A DNA stretch of 64,000 nucleotides from Piromyces finnis (GCA_002104945.1 MCFH01000002.1:1-64000), one strand, 5' to 3'; counted from the first letter of the stretch, positions 13,230 through 26,694 are shown. A program made the numbers and translations. Notes: a model not told the origin generated them from the sequence alone.

Positions 13230-15303
13230 TCATAAAATCAACAAGAATTGGTAAAATTCTTTTGTTATATTTTCAAATTCCTTTTCAATGGAATTTAATG
13301 TCCCTTTTTCAATGTGAGAACTAACTCTTTCACAAAATACTTCTAACTTGTAAATTATTTTAAATAGTTTTTTTATATGTTGTTCCAATTTTGGCTTTTC
13401 TTGATCTGAATTAATTTTATTACAGGAAGAATAAAGGATATTTTTTGTTTCATTTGTGGAGAAAAAGTCCATTTCATGATCCAAAAACCATATAATTATT
13501 AATCCACAAAAAAGACAGCATTCGATTATTTCTTTTAAATAACTTGATAATTCTTTCAATTTCTTTCTTCTTCTAGTAGTAACTATTAATCATATTATTT
13601 AATTAAAAGCACATTAATATTTATTAAAAATAATAAATGATATAAAATTTATTAAATTTAATTTTACATTATTTTGTTTTTTTTTTTTTTTTTTCCTTTT
13701 TTGTATGAATATTATTTACTTACTATTTACATTTCCATTAATTTTATATATATTTTCATCCTTATTCATTACATTTATTTTCATATTTTCATAATTTTTA
13801 AGAGATAAATCCTTGTTAGAGGATGAAAAACCAATCATTAATTTATATGATTCAATGATATTTTTTATATCAAAATTTTGAGATGAAGTTTCTATTAAGC
13901 AGCTTTGGATTAAGTTGGATGTTGATTCATGAAAGTCATTAAGAATTTTACTTAGACAAAGATTTAAAATCCTTGAACAAGCATTATAAAATCTTATTTG
14001 AGAAGTTGTACCATAGAGTCGAGGGGTGATGAATTTTTGTAATTGGGGCAAAATAATGCTTGAAAATTCAATTGGTGTATGCTGTTTATAAATAAATGAA
14101 GGCTGGAAAATTTGATAAATAACTTTATTACTTTGTTGATAATTATTTTGCTGTATTTGTGGTAATAATGATTCTATAATTGATTGTTTCATTAGTTTTG
14201 GTTTTACTTCTTTTAGTATGATAATGTCATCTTCTTCAGGGAAAAATTGCTTATTTTGAAGAATAATTTGTTGATAGCAACTGTAGCTAGAATATAAATC
14301 CAGGAGTAAATTTTGTGCTTTCTTAAGGATAAAAGATTTTGGATGGAATTGTATTTCATAATTTTTTAAATAACTTTGAATTGAAACTTTAAGCTCTTCG
14401 AAAGAAGTTTTATCTTCTTTATTATAATTATTAATATTAATTTCATTTTTGATAATACTTTTATTTCCATTATATTGAAATAGAGAAAGAAGATAAATAA
14501 TGATTAAAACTATGAGATGACATGGGCTTTTGTAATTTTGATATAACTGATTTAATTGAAAATCTCCATGTGATAATTTATCTCTTATTCTAATTCCTTG
14601 TTGTAATATTAATAAATCATAAATAACCATCTATTATATTTTTAATTATATTTATATATTCAATATTATTAGTATAAAATCTTATATTTTATAATGATGA
14701 AAATAATAACAAATAATATGAAATATTATTATTTTAATATAGATAATATATACAATATAGGAGGGTTTAAATAATTGAATTATTTTATTCTGCTTTATTT
14801 TTGAAGTTAAATCTAATCCCATTATGTTTTTAACGTTAGAAAGTCCATTATCATTTTTTGATGAAATTTCCTTTTGTTGGTTTTTTCCATTTTGATAATC
14901 ATCAACTAATAAAAATTCATTAAATATTGTATCAATAATTATATAATATTCATGTGTATTAGCTGTTAAATACCGATTTTCCTTAAGTTGATTTACTGCA
15001 ACATATAAACAACGTAATGAATGCTCAAATAATGGTAGTATTGCTGTTAAAAATAAAAGAATATTATAATTATTTATTTCTTTGTTTTCTACAATTCTCA
15101 ACTTATCATTCTTTATAATTTTAAAATAATAATGAAAGGCTTCATGCCATAACGTTTTGGATTCCTCAATTGGGAAACATGATTCATCAATTAAGTTATG
15201 AATAAATGATTTATTCTTATATAATAATTCATAATCTATATTTTAAATGCATTTAATAAAAATATTGATATCGTAAAAAATATAGAATTATTATTTTATT
15301 TTA

Positions 15304-15349
<46 letters not shown>

Positions 15350-17085
15350 ATATATATTACCAAAATTGAATACAAATTGATTGTTTGATATTGTATTAGA
15401 AAATGTTCTATTAATAGTAAATGTTGCATTCTTATAATTTTGTTTTTGTGTATAATTATATTTATGATTTAATGATTTTTTCATTCTGTTGAATGTAACA
15501 GTGAAAACTGTCCATGTAAGTTGAAAATAATAATGAATTGGAAATGAATCATATTTATTGTTCATTAATATTTCGGGAACTGTTATTGAAGGTGGCGGTG
15601 GAAGAATAACAAATCCATGCCATAAAAGATTTCTTATATTAAGATAATTTGGACCACCAAAAAGTAATATAAGTATTAAAGTAAGTGGATCAATATAATC
15701 ATTTTCATTTTCGTTTTCAAAACTTGATTCATTGGGCATTGGTATTGTAGATTTATTGTTATATTCAACTTTTTTTTTCCATAGCCGAATTAATTCTGGT
15801 TGCACAATTAAATCCTTAAAGAGAAAAGGTATTTTAGCTTCATTAAAGACTTGTGTATAAAGAATGTCACCTAAAAATCTTTCAAAGAAAGTAGTTAATA
15901 ATGTAAATGCAATTTGTGTTCTATTTTGAATTGAATTGCAATTTACATTTCTTGAATAAATATTTTCGTTACAATGTTTTATCATTAAAAATTGATAATT
16001 AGATGAAGGTTTCAAAATATGTAATATAACTTTTATTTTCTGATTTAAAAGTTGAAATTATTATTTTTTTTATAAAGTTTAATATTTAGAATTACTAAAT
16101 ATATTCGAGTTACATAGTCAATATTTACTTATATTTTTCTTTCTTACATTAACAAATTCCTGACCAAAAATTGACCACTGATAATCAATAGCATTTTCTA
16201 ATTCTGAAAAAAAAGTTTTGTTATCATCATTTGATAGTGGCAAAAGTGATAAATCTTCTATGTCTAGTTCAGATTTTTCATTAAAAATTGTACTTGATTT
16301 TTTGTCATTAAAACTATGCAATTTAAAAGCTATTGATGAAAGTCTATATGATAATATCTTTAAAAAATCGATCCATATATTCATATATTGATCGATGATA
16401 TTATTAATTTCTTTATTAACTATTTCACTGAGGTATAGATATTTCATTTTAAAATCATCCGGTATGCTTATAGTTTTTAAGAAGTTATCCTTGAAACAAT
16501 TCATATTTCTATAATTATTATATTGTTATTTCAATTTAAGAATATAATAATAATAATTATATAATATAAAATATATTATTAAGAAAATATTAATTTAATG
16601 TAATATATATATATATATGTATATAATAAAATAAAATTTGAAATTTCTGTTTTAAAATATAAAATTTTAAAAATTGAAATTATATAAATATTAAAAAGTA
16701 ATATAATTCTTATTACTTTAAATATGAAAACTCTAAAAATTGAATATCATTATCACATTTTTCCTCCAAAGAAAAAATATTATTCCAAATCTTCATTACA
16801 TTATTAATGTTATATTTTCCATTTAATTCTTCTCCACTAATGTGTACCTTTTCTAGAACATCTTTTGAAAACCCGCTATTTATTGAATTAAATTGCTCTT
16901 TTTTTTTTTTTTTATTTTATTTTAATAAGAACGTATAAATTAATAAATTATATTAATAACAATATTTATTTTAAATATGAATATAATTTTTTGTCAATAC
17001 CTTCATTTTTTATTTTTGAAATATTTTCATTTTTAAATAGTATTTTACATAAATTGCACAAATGAAAATTTTTATATGATTGCAT
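13230..17085 (-). CDS. ERMARD: ERMARD-like protein (DUF4209) with two HEPN-type RX4H motifs
   Basis: Seven exons on the minus strand: 17085-17001, 16897-16717, 16508-16148, 16039-15361, 15235-14754, 14630-13724, 13582-13230; phases close to give 1015 residues. Homology to animal ERMARD (endoplasmic reticulum membrane-associated RNA degradation protein) rests on the block ERFLGDILYT, then LNIRNLLWHGF (R345...H350), then GIRIRDKLSHGDF (R612...H617), and a later TPRLYGTTSQIR segment, all in the ERMARD order. A hydrophobic segment near the C-terminus fits the family's ER-membrane anchor. RX4H is the hallmark of HEPN ribonuclease-type domains; RNA-related function is inference. It is longer than the human protein, mainly through Asn/Ser-rich inserts. 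The start is the first ATG after an in-frame stop seven codons upstream. The first two exons are supported only by phase and composition. The stretch just after the exon 4 donor is an (ATT)n run. Confidence 0.75.
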
Positions 17086-18797
17086 TGATTTGAAATCTTC
17101 TTCTTATTTTTTTTTAATTAATGATATGATTACTGAAATTACTATCTAGATTAATTTCTAAAAAATATTTAAATTAAAATTTATTTTATTTCTTCTCAGT
17201 AATATGTATATATATATATATCAAATTATACCTTTTTTAAAAATGTTTTATCCATATAAACAAAAATTAATACAAAATCAATAATTAATATATTTAGAAC
17301 CTTTTATTTTTAAATTTAATGTTAAAGCTATAATTTTATTATTTTTATATTTTTGAGGTTTTATTTTTTTACTTTCAAATTTAAAAAACCTTCTTAATTC
17401 TTTTTTATGCATTATTGTTTTACATATAGGTATATATGAAAAAAAAAGAAAAACTTCGCTTATTGATATAAAAATTAAAAAATCAATTATAAAAAGATTA
17501 TTTTAATTTAATTTAAATTGGAATAATATATTGTTTAATTAAATCTATTATATTAAGTAAAGATAAAATAAAAACTTTCAAATTTTAAAAAAATAAAAAA
17601 AAAAAAAAGGAAAGAAGAGTATTTTAACTTATGAATGTTAAATATTTTCCTTTTTTTTTTATTTTTTCTTTGGTTAATATTGAAAAATAAAATCTTAATT
17701 TTTTCACATTTTTTAAACAATTAAAACAGTATAAACACTTTTTTTTATTTTTTTATTTTTTTATTATTACCAAATCATTATTTATTTTTATTATTCATTA
17801 AAGTTTTGTATTTTTCATACTAAATTAAAGTTTTTTCCTTTTTTGATTACAAATAAACCAAGAATTTTTTGTATTAAATACAAAATTAAAAACAGAAAAT
17901 ATTTTTTATTATAACATCATTAACTATAAAGAAATTTTTGTAGATTAATTGAATTTTCTTTATAATAAAATATAAAATAGAAGAAAATATTTTATTGTAT
18001 TTATTATTAAAGTTATATTGTATTTATACTGTATATTTTTCGAGTTTTGTCATTTATCTCATCTTTAATAGCAAAACATTAAACAACACAAGAAAAGAAA
18101 AAAAAAAAACTGAAATTTTATTATCAGTATAAAATTTATATATATATATATATATTTCTTTTTTATGTTAAAATATCAAATAAATTCACAACCTATAAAA
18201 ATAAGAGTTTTATTTTAATTAATACTAAACATTTTGAAAAGAAAAAGAAACTACTTTTTTTTTTTCTTAAAAAATATCTAATATTCTTTTTCAATTTATA
18301 TAAAATTTTAACAATAAAAAGAAATGTAAGTAAACAAAATTAATTAGTAACAGAATATTAAAAATAGATAAAATAAAAATATATATTCTTTTAATAAGTA
18401 TTGTAAAAATATTAATAAGAATGAAGTAAATTTTTTCATTTATTTATAGAAAAATCTAATTTTAACTTTTTTTTTTTTCTTTTTAATTTATATTAGCCTA
18501 GATATTATGATATAATAAAATAAATAGTGAAAGGATTATTATAAAGTATTTTAAATCATAGAAAAGCAAAAATTAGTGGAAAATTAGACATTACTATCAA
18601 AAGTTTTTTTTCTTCTTTAATTCTTTCTTTTTTTCGTTTTCTTTTTAGTTTATTTTTCTTTTTTCTTTCTTTCTTTTTTTATAACTAAAAACAAATCTTA
18701 ATATTAACTTAGAATTTTTACGCATTAAACAAAAGTCGATAAATTTAAAATTTAATTTATTTATTCTCATATTTCATTTAAAGTGTTGTTCTTCAAT
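17086..18797. promoter_or_regulatory. Divergent intergenic region between ERMARD-like gene and CDC42
   Basis: About 1.7 kb with no coding signal. A conspicuous pyrimidine-rich block (T with scattered C) lies at about 18600-18680, 120-200 bases before the CDC42 start, and a (TA)n run at about 18138-18155. Poly(dA:dT) tracts of this kind commonly exclude nucleosomes in fungal promoters, so a bidirectional promoter is plausible but unproven. Confidence 0.45.
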
Positions 18798-19993
18798 ATG
18801 CAAACCATTAAATGTGTTGTTGTAGGTGATGGTGCTGTTGGTAAGGTACAATTAAAAAAAAATTTAGTAAAATATATGATAGAAATTCAGATAGACAATA
18901 AATAAATATATTTTTTAAATATTTAAAAATATGCATTAAATAATATGTTTTTAAAATTAAATATATATATATAATAATATTATTATCACGTCTTTTTCAA
19001 TTATACTAAATAAATATAATTATAAAATCAAATTATGTTATTATTTATTAAATAAAAAGACTTGTATGTTAATTTCATATACTACAAATGTTTTCCCAAC
19101 AGATTATGTTCCTACTGTAAGTATTTCAATAAATATATAATTATTCTTTTTTTATTTTTAATATAAAATAACAAACAAACAAACAAAAAAAGTATAATTA
19201 AAATAATAGTATAATCTTTAATAACAAAACTATAAAGGTTTTTGATAATTATGCTGCAACTGTTATGGTTGGAAATGAACCCTATACTTTAGGTCTTTTT
19301 GATACTGCAGGTAAATATTCTCGATATTATATAACATCTATTTTTAATTTAATAAATCCTACTATTCTATTTATATTATATTATAATTTTCTATAATAGT
19401 AGATTATGTATTCAATTTTATTTAATAAAAATTTTTTTTTTCAATATATATATTTCTTTTCAGGTCAAGAAGATTACGATCGTCTTCGCCCTCTTTCATT
19501 TCCACAAACTGACGTTTTCTTAGTTTGCTTTAGTGTAGTATCACCTACCTCTTTTAATAATGTTAAGGATAAATGGCTTCCGGAAGTTCGTCATCATTGT
19601 CCTGATGTTCCATGCATCATTGTTGGTACACAGATTGATCGTCTTAATGATATTAGTACTATTGAATATTTAACCAAAAATCATGAAAAACCGATCACTA
19701 TCGAACAAGGTCAACATTTAGCTAAGGAATTAAAGGCTGTTAAATATGTTCAATGTAGTGCTCGTACTCAAGAAGGACTTAAAAATGTATTTGACGAAGT
19801 AAGAATAATAGTATTTATAAAATAAAATATAGAAATTAAATAAATACATACAAATTGAAGAGATATATTGAAAAATAATAACAATTACTTTAATTTTTAT
19901 AACACATTTCTTTTAAAAAATTTAATATAGGCCATAATCGCTGCTTTATCGCCTGAATTAGATAAAACAAGAAATAATTGCATTTTACTTTAA
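18798..19993 (+). CDS. CDC42: Cdc42 Rho-family GTPase
   Basis: Five exons: 18798-18845, 19060-19116, 19238-19310, 19464-19798, 19931-19993; 191 residues, the usual Cdc42 length. The N-terminus [16 protein letters not shown] is the P-loop (G1), followed by the effector/switch I segment, [13 protein letters not shown] (G3, switch II), GTQID (G4; the TQID form separates Cdc42 from Rac, which has TKLD) and CSA (G5). The C-terminus CILL is a CAAX box whose last Leu predicts geranylgeranylation. Cdc42 cycles between GDP and GTP at the plasma membrane and sets cell polarity, actin organisation and exocyst-directed secretion. Unusual: the residues before CAAX ([10 protein letters not shown]) lack the strong Lys/Arg cluster of the human and yeast proteins. 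The acceptors of exons 2 and 3 are AAG rather than YAG. Identity is certain; paralogue status is not testable here. Confidence 0.96.
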
Positions 19994-20988
19994 TAAAATA
20001 ATATTTAAATAATAACTATCTTCAATTAAAAAAAGAGAAAAAAATATTAATAATATCATTTATAAAAAATTTATAATTTAAGAAAAAATTTAACAAAATA
20101 GAAAATCTATTATATATAATAATTTTAAAAAGTTGTAATATTTTATCAAACCTCAATAAAAAATAGAAATAAAATATATTCACCCTTATAAAATGAGTAA
20201 AATATTATAATTTATTAATGATTATATGATAAATTGAATAATATAATATTTAATACTGAATTATTATTATTATTGACAAAGTTTTGTTTATTTTTATTAT
20301 AATAAAAATATTGTTTAGTAATATAAAAGATATTTAAAAATATTAAAAAAATTTTAATAATAAAAAATATTTGATAAAATAAATATAATTTTAATAAGAA
20401 GAATAAGAATTATAATAAAAAGCTATAGAATTTTATAAATGATTATAATAAAAATTTCAGTATTTAAATAAAAGACATAAGCTATAAAAAATGAAATATT
20501 ATATCAGTCTGAAGTCTTTTTATAATGATTTGCTATAAAGAAATATTAAAATGCTTTATAATTGAAAGACATTCATATTTATACTAATTCATTTTTCATT
20601 TTATTAATAAAAGATTATTCGAAATAGGTAAAAAAGTTTAATGTAAAAAAAATTATTAAACTTTTTATTTTTTATTTAATTCTTTTATTGTAATACTTTT
20701 AATTAATATTAATTATAATTAATAAAATTATTACTACGAATACATATTTCATTTTAAATAAAAATAATAAAACAAATTGATTGTATGTATAAATCACAAT
20801 AAAGAGTATATCAATAATTCATAAAAATAATTATAATAATAAAATAAATAATATCAGAAAATGCTTTAATTTTATATATTTAACTAAAAACTAACACAAT
20901 AAAGATTACTAATAACTCTGAAGTATAATTTTTTTTTTCTATTTCAAATTTTTTATTAAAAAATTTATTAATATAACACTATAATAAA
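19994..20988. other. AT-rich intergenic spacer
   Basis: About 1 kb between CDC42 and the first scaffoldin-like gene, both on the plus strand. It contains only A/T-rich simple sequence, the CDC42 3' flank and the presumed promoter of the next gene. No further element could be recognised. Confidence 0.6.
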
Positions 20989-23900
20989 ATGATAAAGATA
21001 CCCTATACAATTAAAAATTATAAGTAAGAACATTTTTTATACATAGATATTCGTTTTATATTTTGATCTTTTTATAAAAAAGGAAATATTCTTAATTAGA
21101 GTTGAACACACTTTTATCATTATATAAATAAATTCTTTATATTAATATTATATCTTTAATATGTATGCTTTTATTTATAAATACATTTTCAATATATATA
21201 TTATCATGGAAAAATTATTTAAATGAATTATAATATGAAAACTTGACTTGAATATTATTTCTTGACATAAATAATAAAAAAATATTAGATTAAATAAAAT
21301 AAAATTTATTGAAATATGGTTTTTATTACATTATTTATTTTTACGATATACATACTCTGCAGCATTACCATCTTGTATATCAAAAAATTCAATATGTACT
21401 CTGTCTGATAAATCTTTATTGCAACCATCAAAGTATTGTATTTCTTCAACTACTATTTATATGGGTATTGACGAAACTGGAAAATGTAAAGTGGATAGTG
21501 ATTTTATGAAGAATCCTGGAAACTTTTTTTTTAATAGTGATTATAAGTTAATGAGATCGGCAAATGTTATTGCTGTTGGTTATATTTGTTCAGGAATAGA
21601 TGCTACAAAATGTAGAATAATGGACGATGGGATATATATAAATAGTGTTTCAAGTACTTTAAATTTCGCTGTTGATTATTCTGCTAGTAATACAAACACT
21701 ACTTCAAAAAACATATTTATTGACCAAAAGACAAAATTTTATATTAATTCTGGAGTTGAAGGAAAAAAAAATAAAGATAATGAAGCATATCCTCTTATTA
21801 AATGTGATAGTAAAACATGCAAGGCTGTACCATTACATGAAATTTCTGAAGGATTTTATATTAATAGCGGCGATGTTTCTAAAAAAACACTTATTGAATG
21901 TAATAAAACAGAATGTAATTTAAAAGATAATCCTACTATCGGTTATTATATTAATGCTGATAAAGATGATGTTCAACATCCTTTGATACATTGTAATGAA
22001 AGTCAGGGCATATGTGAATTTCAAATTTTGAATTCTATTAATTCTGGATATTATATTAATTCTGGAAGTGAGAATAAAAAAAGTATAATTCGTTGTGATG
22101 ATAAATCTTGCTACTCTTTAATTCTCTCAGAAAATCTTTCACAAGGCTATTATTTAAACGCAGGAGACAGCAGTGCTCCAATTATTACATGTAATAAGAA
22201 TTCTTGTTCATCAGGTGCGAATGAAGGAACTAAATTCAAAGGAAGTTATCAACTTATTAATAACTCTTTAAGATTTAGATATACAGATAATGATACAATT
22301 GAATGTAATAGTGATAATGATTCAGAAAGTTTATATTATATGATTGCATTAGAAAAAGACAGTTTTCCTGGAGTTAGTGAAAATACCCAAGTTTTAATTA
22401 AAATTTCAAAGAATTCTATAAGTCAAGTAGTATTAGATAGTTATTTACCTGTAGGAAAATCCGATTTAAAGTTGAAGCATGGCGATTTAGAAATAGATAA
22501 AGGTATAGATTTATATTATTGTTCTAAAAGTAGTGAATTATGTTTATTGAAGTCTTCTTGTAATGAGGGTCATTTTTTACTTGATACACAAAGTCAAAGA
22601 GCTTATTATTGTTCAAATAATAAATTAATTGAAGTAACTTATTATAGTGGCTATTATATTGATAGTGGGAGTGTTGTAAAATCCCAAACACCTTATTTAA
22701 TTTCATGCAATAATGGAAAATGTAAAAGTTTAAAAACACCTCTTAATTATTATCGAAATGCTGCAATTCAATTTAAACCTAATTCCAGCCCGTTAATTTA
22801 TTGTTCATCTTCATATTGTTTTGAAGTTATAGCCAATCCCGGTTATTATCTTACTACTTCAACTACTAATGATAAAAATATTTTTCAAGGAGTGATTCAT
22901 TGTAAAAATGAATCTTCAGAGTGCGTGAATATTAAGAGTAATATTAATACTAAATATTATATTAATGAAGGATTTGATAAAAATAGTAATAGAATAATTC
23001 GTTGTACCAATTATCAATGTAAAACCATTAAGGCTAGTAATGGATATTATTTTTCAGAAAATACATCACAACTTATATATTGTTCAAATACATTTAATTG
23101 TGTCATGATTAATGCTGTTATTGGTTATTATTTTCTTCCGGATGAAAATCAACAGAATATTATCAAATGTTTAAGTTCTTCTAATATAGTAACTTGTGAA
23201 ATACAGAAAGCTTCTAAGGGATTTTATATTTCTGTAAAGAATAATATATTAATTGATTGTTTGAGTGATATTAATAAATGCTCTACAGTTCATGCAGTTG
23301 ATGGCATTTACCGTTCTGCTATTACTAGTTCTACACATTTTTCTCGAAATGATGATGTTAATAAACGATCATTTATGTATAATAAAAGTCAAACTTTAAA
23401 AGAGACAAGTTCTTTTGTAAATTCAGTGCAAAGAGCTATTAACAATATAATGTATAACATTATTATTTGCAAATCTGGTCAATGTAATGAACTATCTTCA
23501 TATGAGCTAAATAATGTTCCTTATTGCACATATACAAATAATAAATGTTTTATCATTAATACCTCATTAATTAATGAAAAAGTTATTAATCGTATTGAAG
23601 CTGGTGAATTTTGTACAAATTTTGATCGCTCTATATTTTATTTTGCCACTAACACCATAGATTTAGAAGTTGATACAATTGATGCCGATCTTTCAATTTA
23701 TTCAGATACAACAACTATCACTAATTGCGTTATTGTTTCTAATGCTTATGCTAATAATTATTTTCTTACCGAAAATCAAATTTTCCGTATTAATGAAGGA
23801 AGAATAACAAAAATGGCTAATGAAGGATATTATTTTATTGATATTGATAAAAATGTTCTCCTGACCGATAGTAAAGAAGAAAGTCTTTATAATAAAAAAT

Positions 23901-25264
23901 CAATCAAGCTTAGTAAATGTGATGGTCAAAAATGCAAAATAGTAGAAAAGACTTCGGAAATTTCATATTATGCTGACGTTAATAAACATATAATTAAATA
24001 TGATCCAAATAATGATAAATATTCTTTCCCTTATGAAAAAGATATAATTTGTATTTACAAAAGTAATAGTTGTACTCCTAAATACGATTTAAAAAATAAT
24101 GAATTATGCATTACATATAAAGGTGAATTAGCATTAGTAAGTAAAGAAATTATTGGCTTTGAAACTGGTTCATGTTATAAAGCAGCTTCTATTATTAACC
24201 CTATTTATGGTCTTTCTACTTATTTCTATGAAATGGATACAAATTCAGCTAAAAGAATAGTAACTTCTGGATATTATTTAACAGATAGTTTAACAAATGG
24301 TTCTATTAATATTAAAAAATTTTCGAAAGCATCGACTTCATCAATATATCTTTATGGTTGCATAGACTCTAGGTGTAAATTATATGAACCCATGGAAAAT
24401 TCCTACTACTATGATAATATTACTCAACATATATTTAAGTATGAAAATTCAGCATGGTATATTGTAGATAAACAAGGTTATTCATTTATTAAAATGACAC
24501 CAGAATTAACTCATGTTTACAAAATATCAAAATTAATTAATAACATTTTAATTGAAAAAGTAACTAAAAGTGGATATTACTATACTATTGATAATAATAT
24601 GTATGAATGTTATATTAAAGAAAAAAGCAATGTAAATTGTATTCCTATATCTAATAGTGACTATTATTATACTATTGATAAAAAGTTATATTACTGTGCT
24701 TATGATTCTGAAAATTTAGAAAAGACATTATGTAATATACAACTTTGTATTTCCGGACAAATATATTATTTTAATAAAAGCTATTATCGATGTAACATTA
24801 AAGATTATATTTATGAACCAATATCAGAAAATTTATGTCATGCTCTAGACACAGTAATTATAAATTATCCAACCTTTTTAGAAAAAGAATATCCCACTCG
24901 AGTAAAATTGATGCTTAAATATATGTATGAAATTAATATAACTGATATTGAGACTAATTATAATAGTTCATATATCCCATCCATTACAGGTGTATTTAAT
25001 CAATGCAAATATGATGTAAATAATAATATTCCAACTTTTAATTTAATATGTCTTAATAATTTTGTAGCATTAAGTTCAATTAATCCACCAAAGATTTGCT
25101 CCATAAAACGTATGGGCCTTGTAGAATGTATAGAAAATGAAGAACATCCTGGACGCTGTCACCCAGATAATGCTTGGTCTTATCTTTATAATATAAAAAC
25201 AAAATCCTTAATAATAATTGTTATATTTTTATCAACTACTTATTTACTTTATATGTCAATATGA
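20989..25264 (+). CDS. Scaffoldin-like secreted Cys-repeat protein 1
   Basis: Two exons, 20989-21023 and 21289-25264, 1336 residues. Exon 1 is chosen because no in-frame ATG precedes the hydrophobic stretch in exon 2; its donor (GTAAGA, phase 2) and the only nearby acceptor (TTAG) restore frame. Residues 21-30 (IWFLLHYLFL) followed by YSA-ALPSC form a signal peptide. The body has roughly 15-20 degenerate 25-40-residue repeats of the pattern GYYINSG...LIxCxxxxC, e.g. GYYINSGSENKKSIIRC, each with one Cys pair, plus a non-repeat module near FPGVSENTQ. The last 20 or so residues are hydrophobic (SLIIIVIFLSTTYLLYMSI), a membrane or GPI anchor. This pattern matches the scaffoldin family of anaerobic fungi, thought to hold dockerin-bearing plant-cell-wall enzymes; that role is inference. 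Paralogue of the gene at 46375. Confidence is high for a secreted repeat protein and moderate for the scaffoldin name. Confidence 0.78.
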
Positions 25265-25509
25265 TAAATATTATTTATAAATACATAATAGATATACAAT
25301 AAATAAATTGGAGAAAAAAAATTAAAAAAAAAAGAGATGAATAAGCATTTAGCTTTTTTACTATAACATAATTGTATTTTATTTAATTTTAGTTTTAAAA
25401 TAATTAAAATAATTTATTTATTATACATAGATGAAACAAAAAATAAAAAAAATAAAATCAAATAAAAACTTTTAAATATCTAATCTTATTTTAATGTAAA
25501 AATTTTAAA

Positions 25510-26694
25510 TTACGTTTTCCATTCAAGTTCTGATTCTTTTATTTGAACTACATTAGATATTCTATTATATACTAAATAGAAAATTTGATCAAATTCTGCA
25601 GTATATCCGTTACTATCCATCATTTCACCTTTAGTTTCAATTTTTCCAATAGAAGGAAGATTTGGGTTAGTAAACACCAAACTTTTGGATTCACCATTCT
25701 CATTAATAGAAGAACTAGAACTATTTCGGTGATAATTTGCTAATAATTTATTTACAGAGTCTGTATTAGATAAGGCTTTATTTTTCGATTCAATTTTTGG
25801 TTCAGATTCTGATAAAGGACCATTAGAATTAGAAGAAGCAGTAGCTAATACTTTTGCAGCTGGTAAAAGCTTTTTATTTATTTCAGAAACAGAAAATTTT
25901 TTTGGTGTTGGAGTACTAATAGGGAATATATTAAATTCCATTTTATTAACTTTCATTGGGGCAGCTTCTCCTAATCTTTCAGTAATAACTTTAGCACCAA
26001 TAAAAGGAATACCTTGAATTTTTAATTCCGCACCAGTACTAACATATTTTTCTAAATACTTAGTTTTGTCTTTATTAGAAAGGCATTCCCAATAAAATTT
26101 CAAAAATTCATTTGCAAGAGATTCTGTAAGTTTAGGAACATTACTCAATGTATTTTTATTATTTTCTGTATTATTTGAATTTTTGGATGCTTTTTTGTCA
26201 AGCTTATCGCTTTTAGAACTATCACTACTAGTTGTGTCATCATCACTAATTGAAATATTTTTTAAAAGATGATTTATATTTTGATTATCTGTTTTATCAT
26301 AATTATGATTAATTACTTGTGTATAAGTATTATTTTGTTGTTTATATTCTGTATGATTATAATAATTATTTATAATAACTGTTTGATGAATAACTTTATC
26401 TTCATCTTTTACATTCTTTTTAACTGTGTCTTTGGTCTTGGAAGATTTAACAAGGGCTGTTTCATTATCAGAGTAATCACTATCAGAATTATCTGAAGAA
26501 ACTTTACTACTTTTTCTACTTACTTTTTTTGGTTTTGTACTCTTTGTCTTTTTGGGGGGTTCTTTTCCTGGAACGTTATAACATTCATATTTATCTTTTT
26601 TTGAACAATGGGTACATTCATCTGTACAACTTATTCCTTTAGCTCTACATGAACATTTTTTATTAATACAACCAGTTAAGCATTTGCAAGGCAT
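25510..26694 (-). CDS. CXC metal-binding domain plus NTF2-like domain protein
   Basis: Single exon, 394 residues, starting at the first ATG. Residues 3-38 are a Cys cluster (C3, C5, C9, C14, C16, C23, C27, C30, C38) with the CxC spacing of CXC/tesmin-like or metallothionein-like zinc-binding segments. Residues 45-185 are Lys/Ser-rich, then Asn/Tyr-rich low complexity. Residues about 187-257 (FLKFYWECLSNKDKTKYL, then GIPFIGAKVITERL) match the start of an NTF2-like cone domain, and residues about 335-391 match its closing strands (AEFDQIFYLVYN); a 75-residue Ser/Lys-rich loop separates the halves. NTF2-like domains serve nuclear transport, mRNA export and stress-granule proteins, but neither function nor location can be assigned. 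It converges with scaffoldin-like gene 1, 245 bases away. I do not know of a named family with this architecture. Confidence 0.75.
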   Translation of the reverse strand: MPCKCLTGCINKKCSCRAKGISCTDECTHCSKKDKYECYNVPGKEPPKKTKSTKPKKVSRKSSKVSSDNSDSDYSDNETALVKSSKTKDTVKKNVKDEDKVIHQTVIINNYYNHTEYKQQNNTYTQVINHNYDKTDNQNINHLLKNISISDDDTTSSDSSKSDKLDKKASKNSNNTENNKNTLSNVPKLTESLANEFLKFYWECLSNKDKTKYLEKYVSTGAELKIQGIPFIGAKVITERLGEAAPMKVNKMEFNIFPISTPTPKKFSVSEINKKLLPAAKVLATASSNSNGPLSESEPKIESKNKALSNTDSVNKLLANYHRNSSSSSINENGESKSLVFTNPNLPSIGKIETKGEMMDSNGYTAEFDQIFYLVYNRISNVVQIKESELEWKT

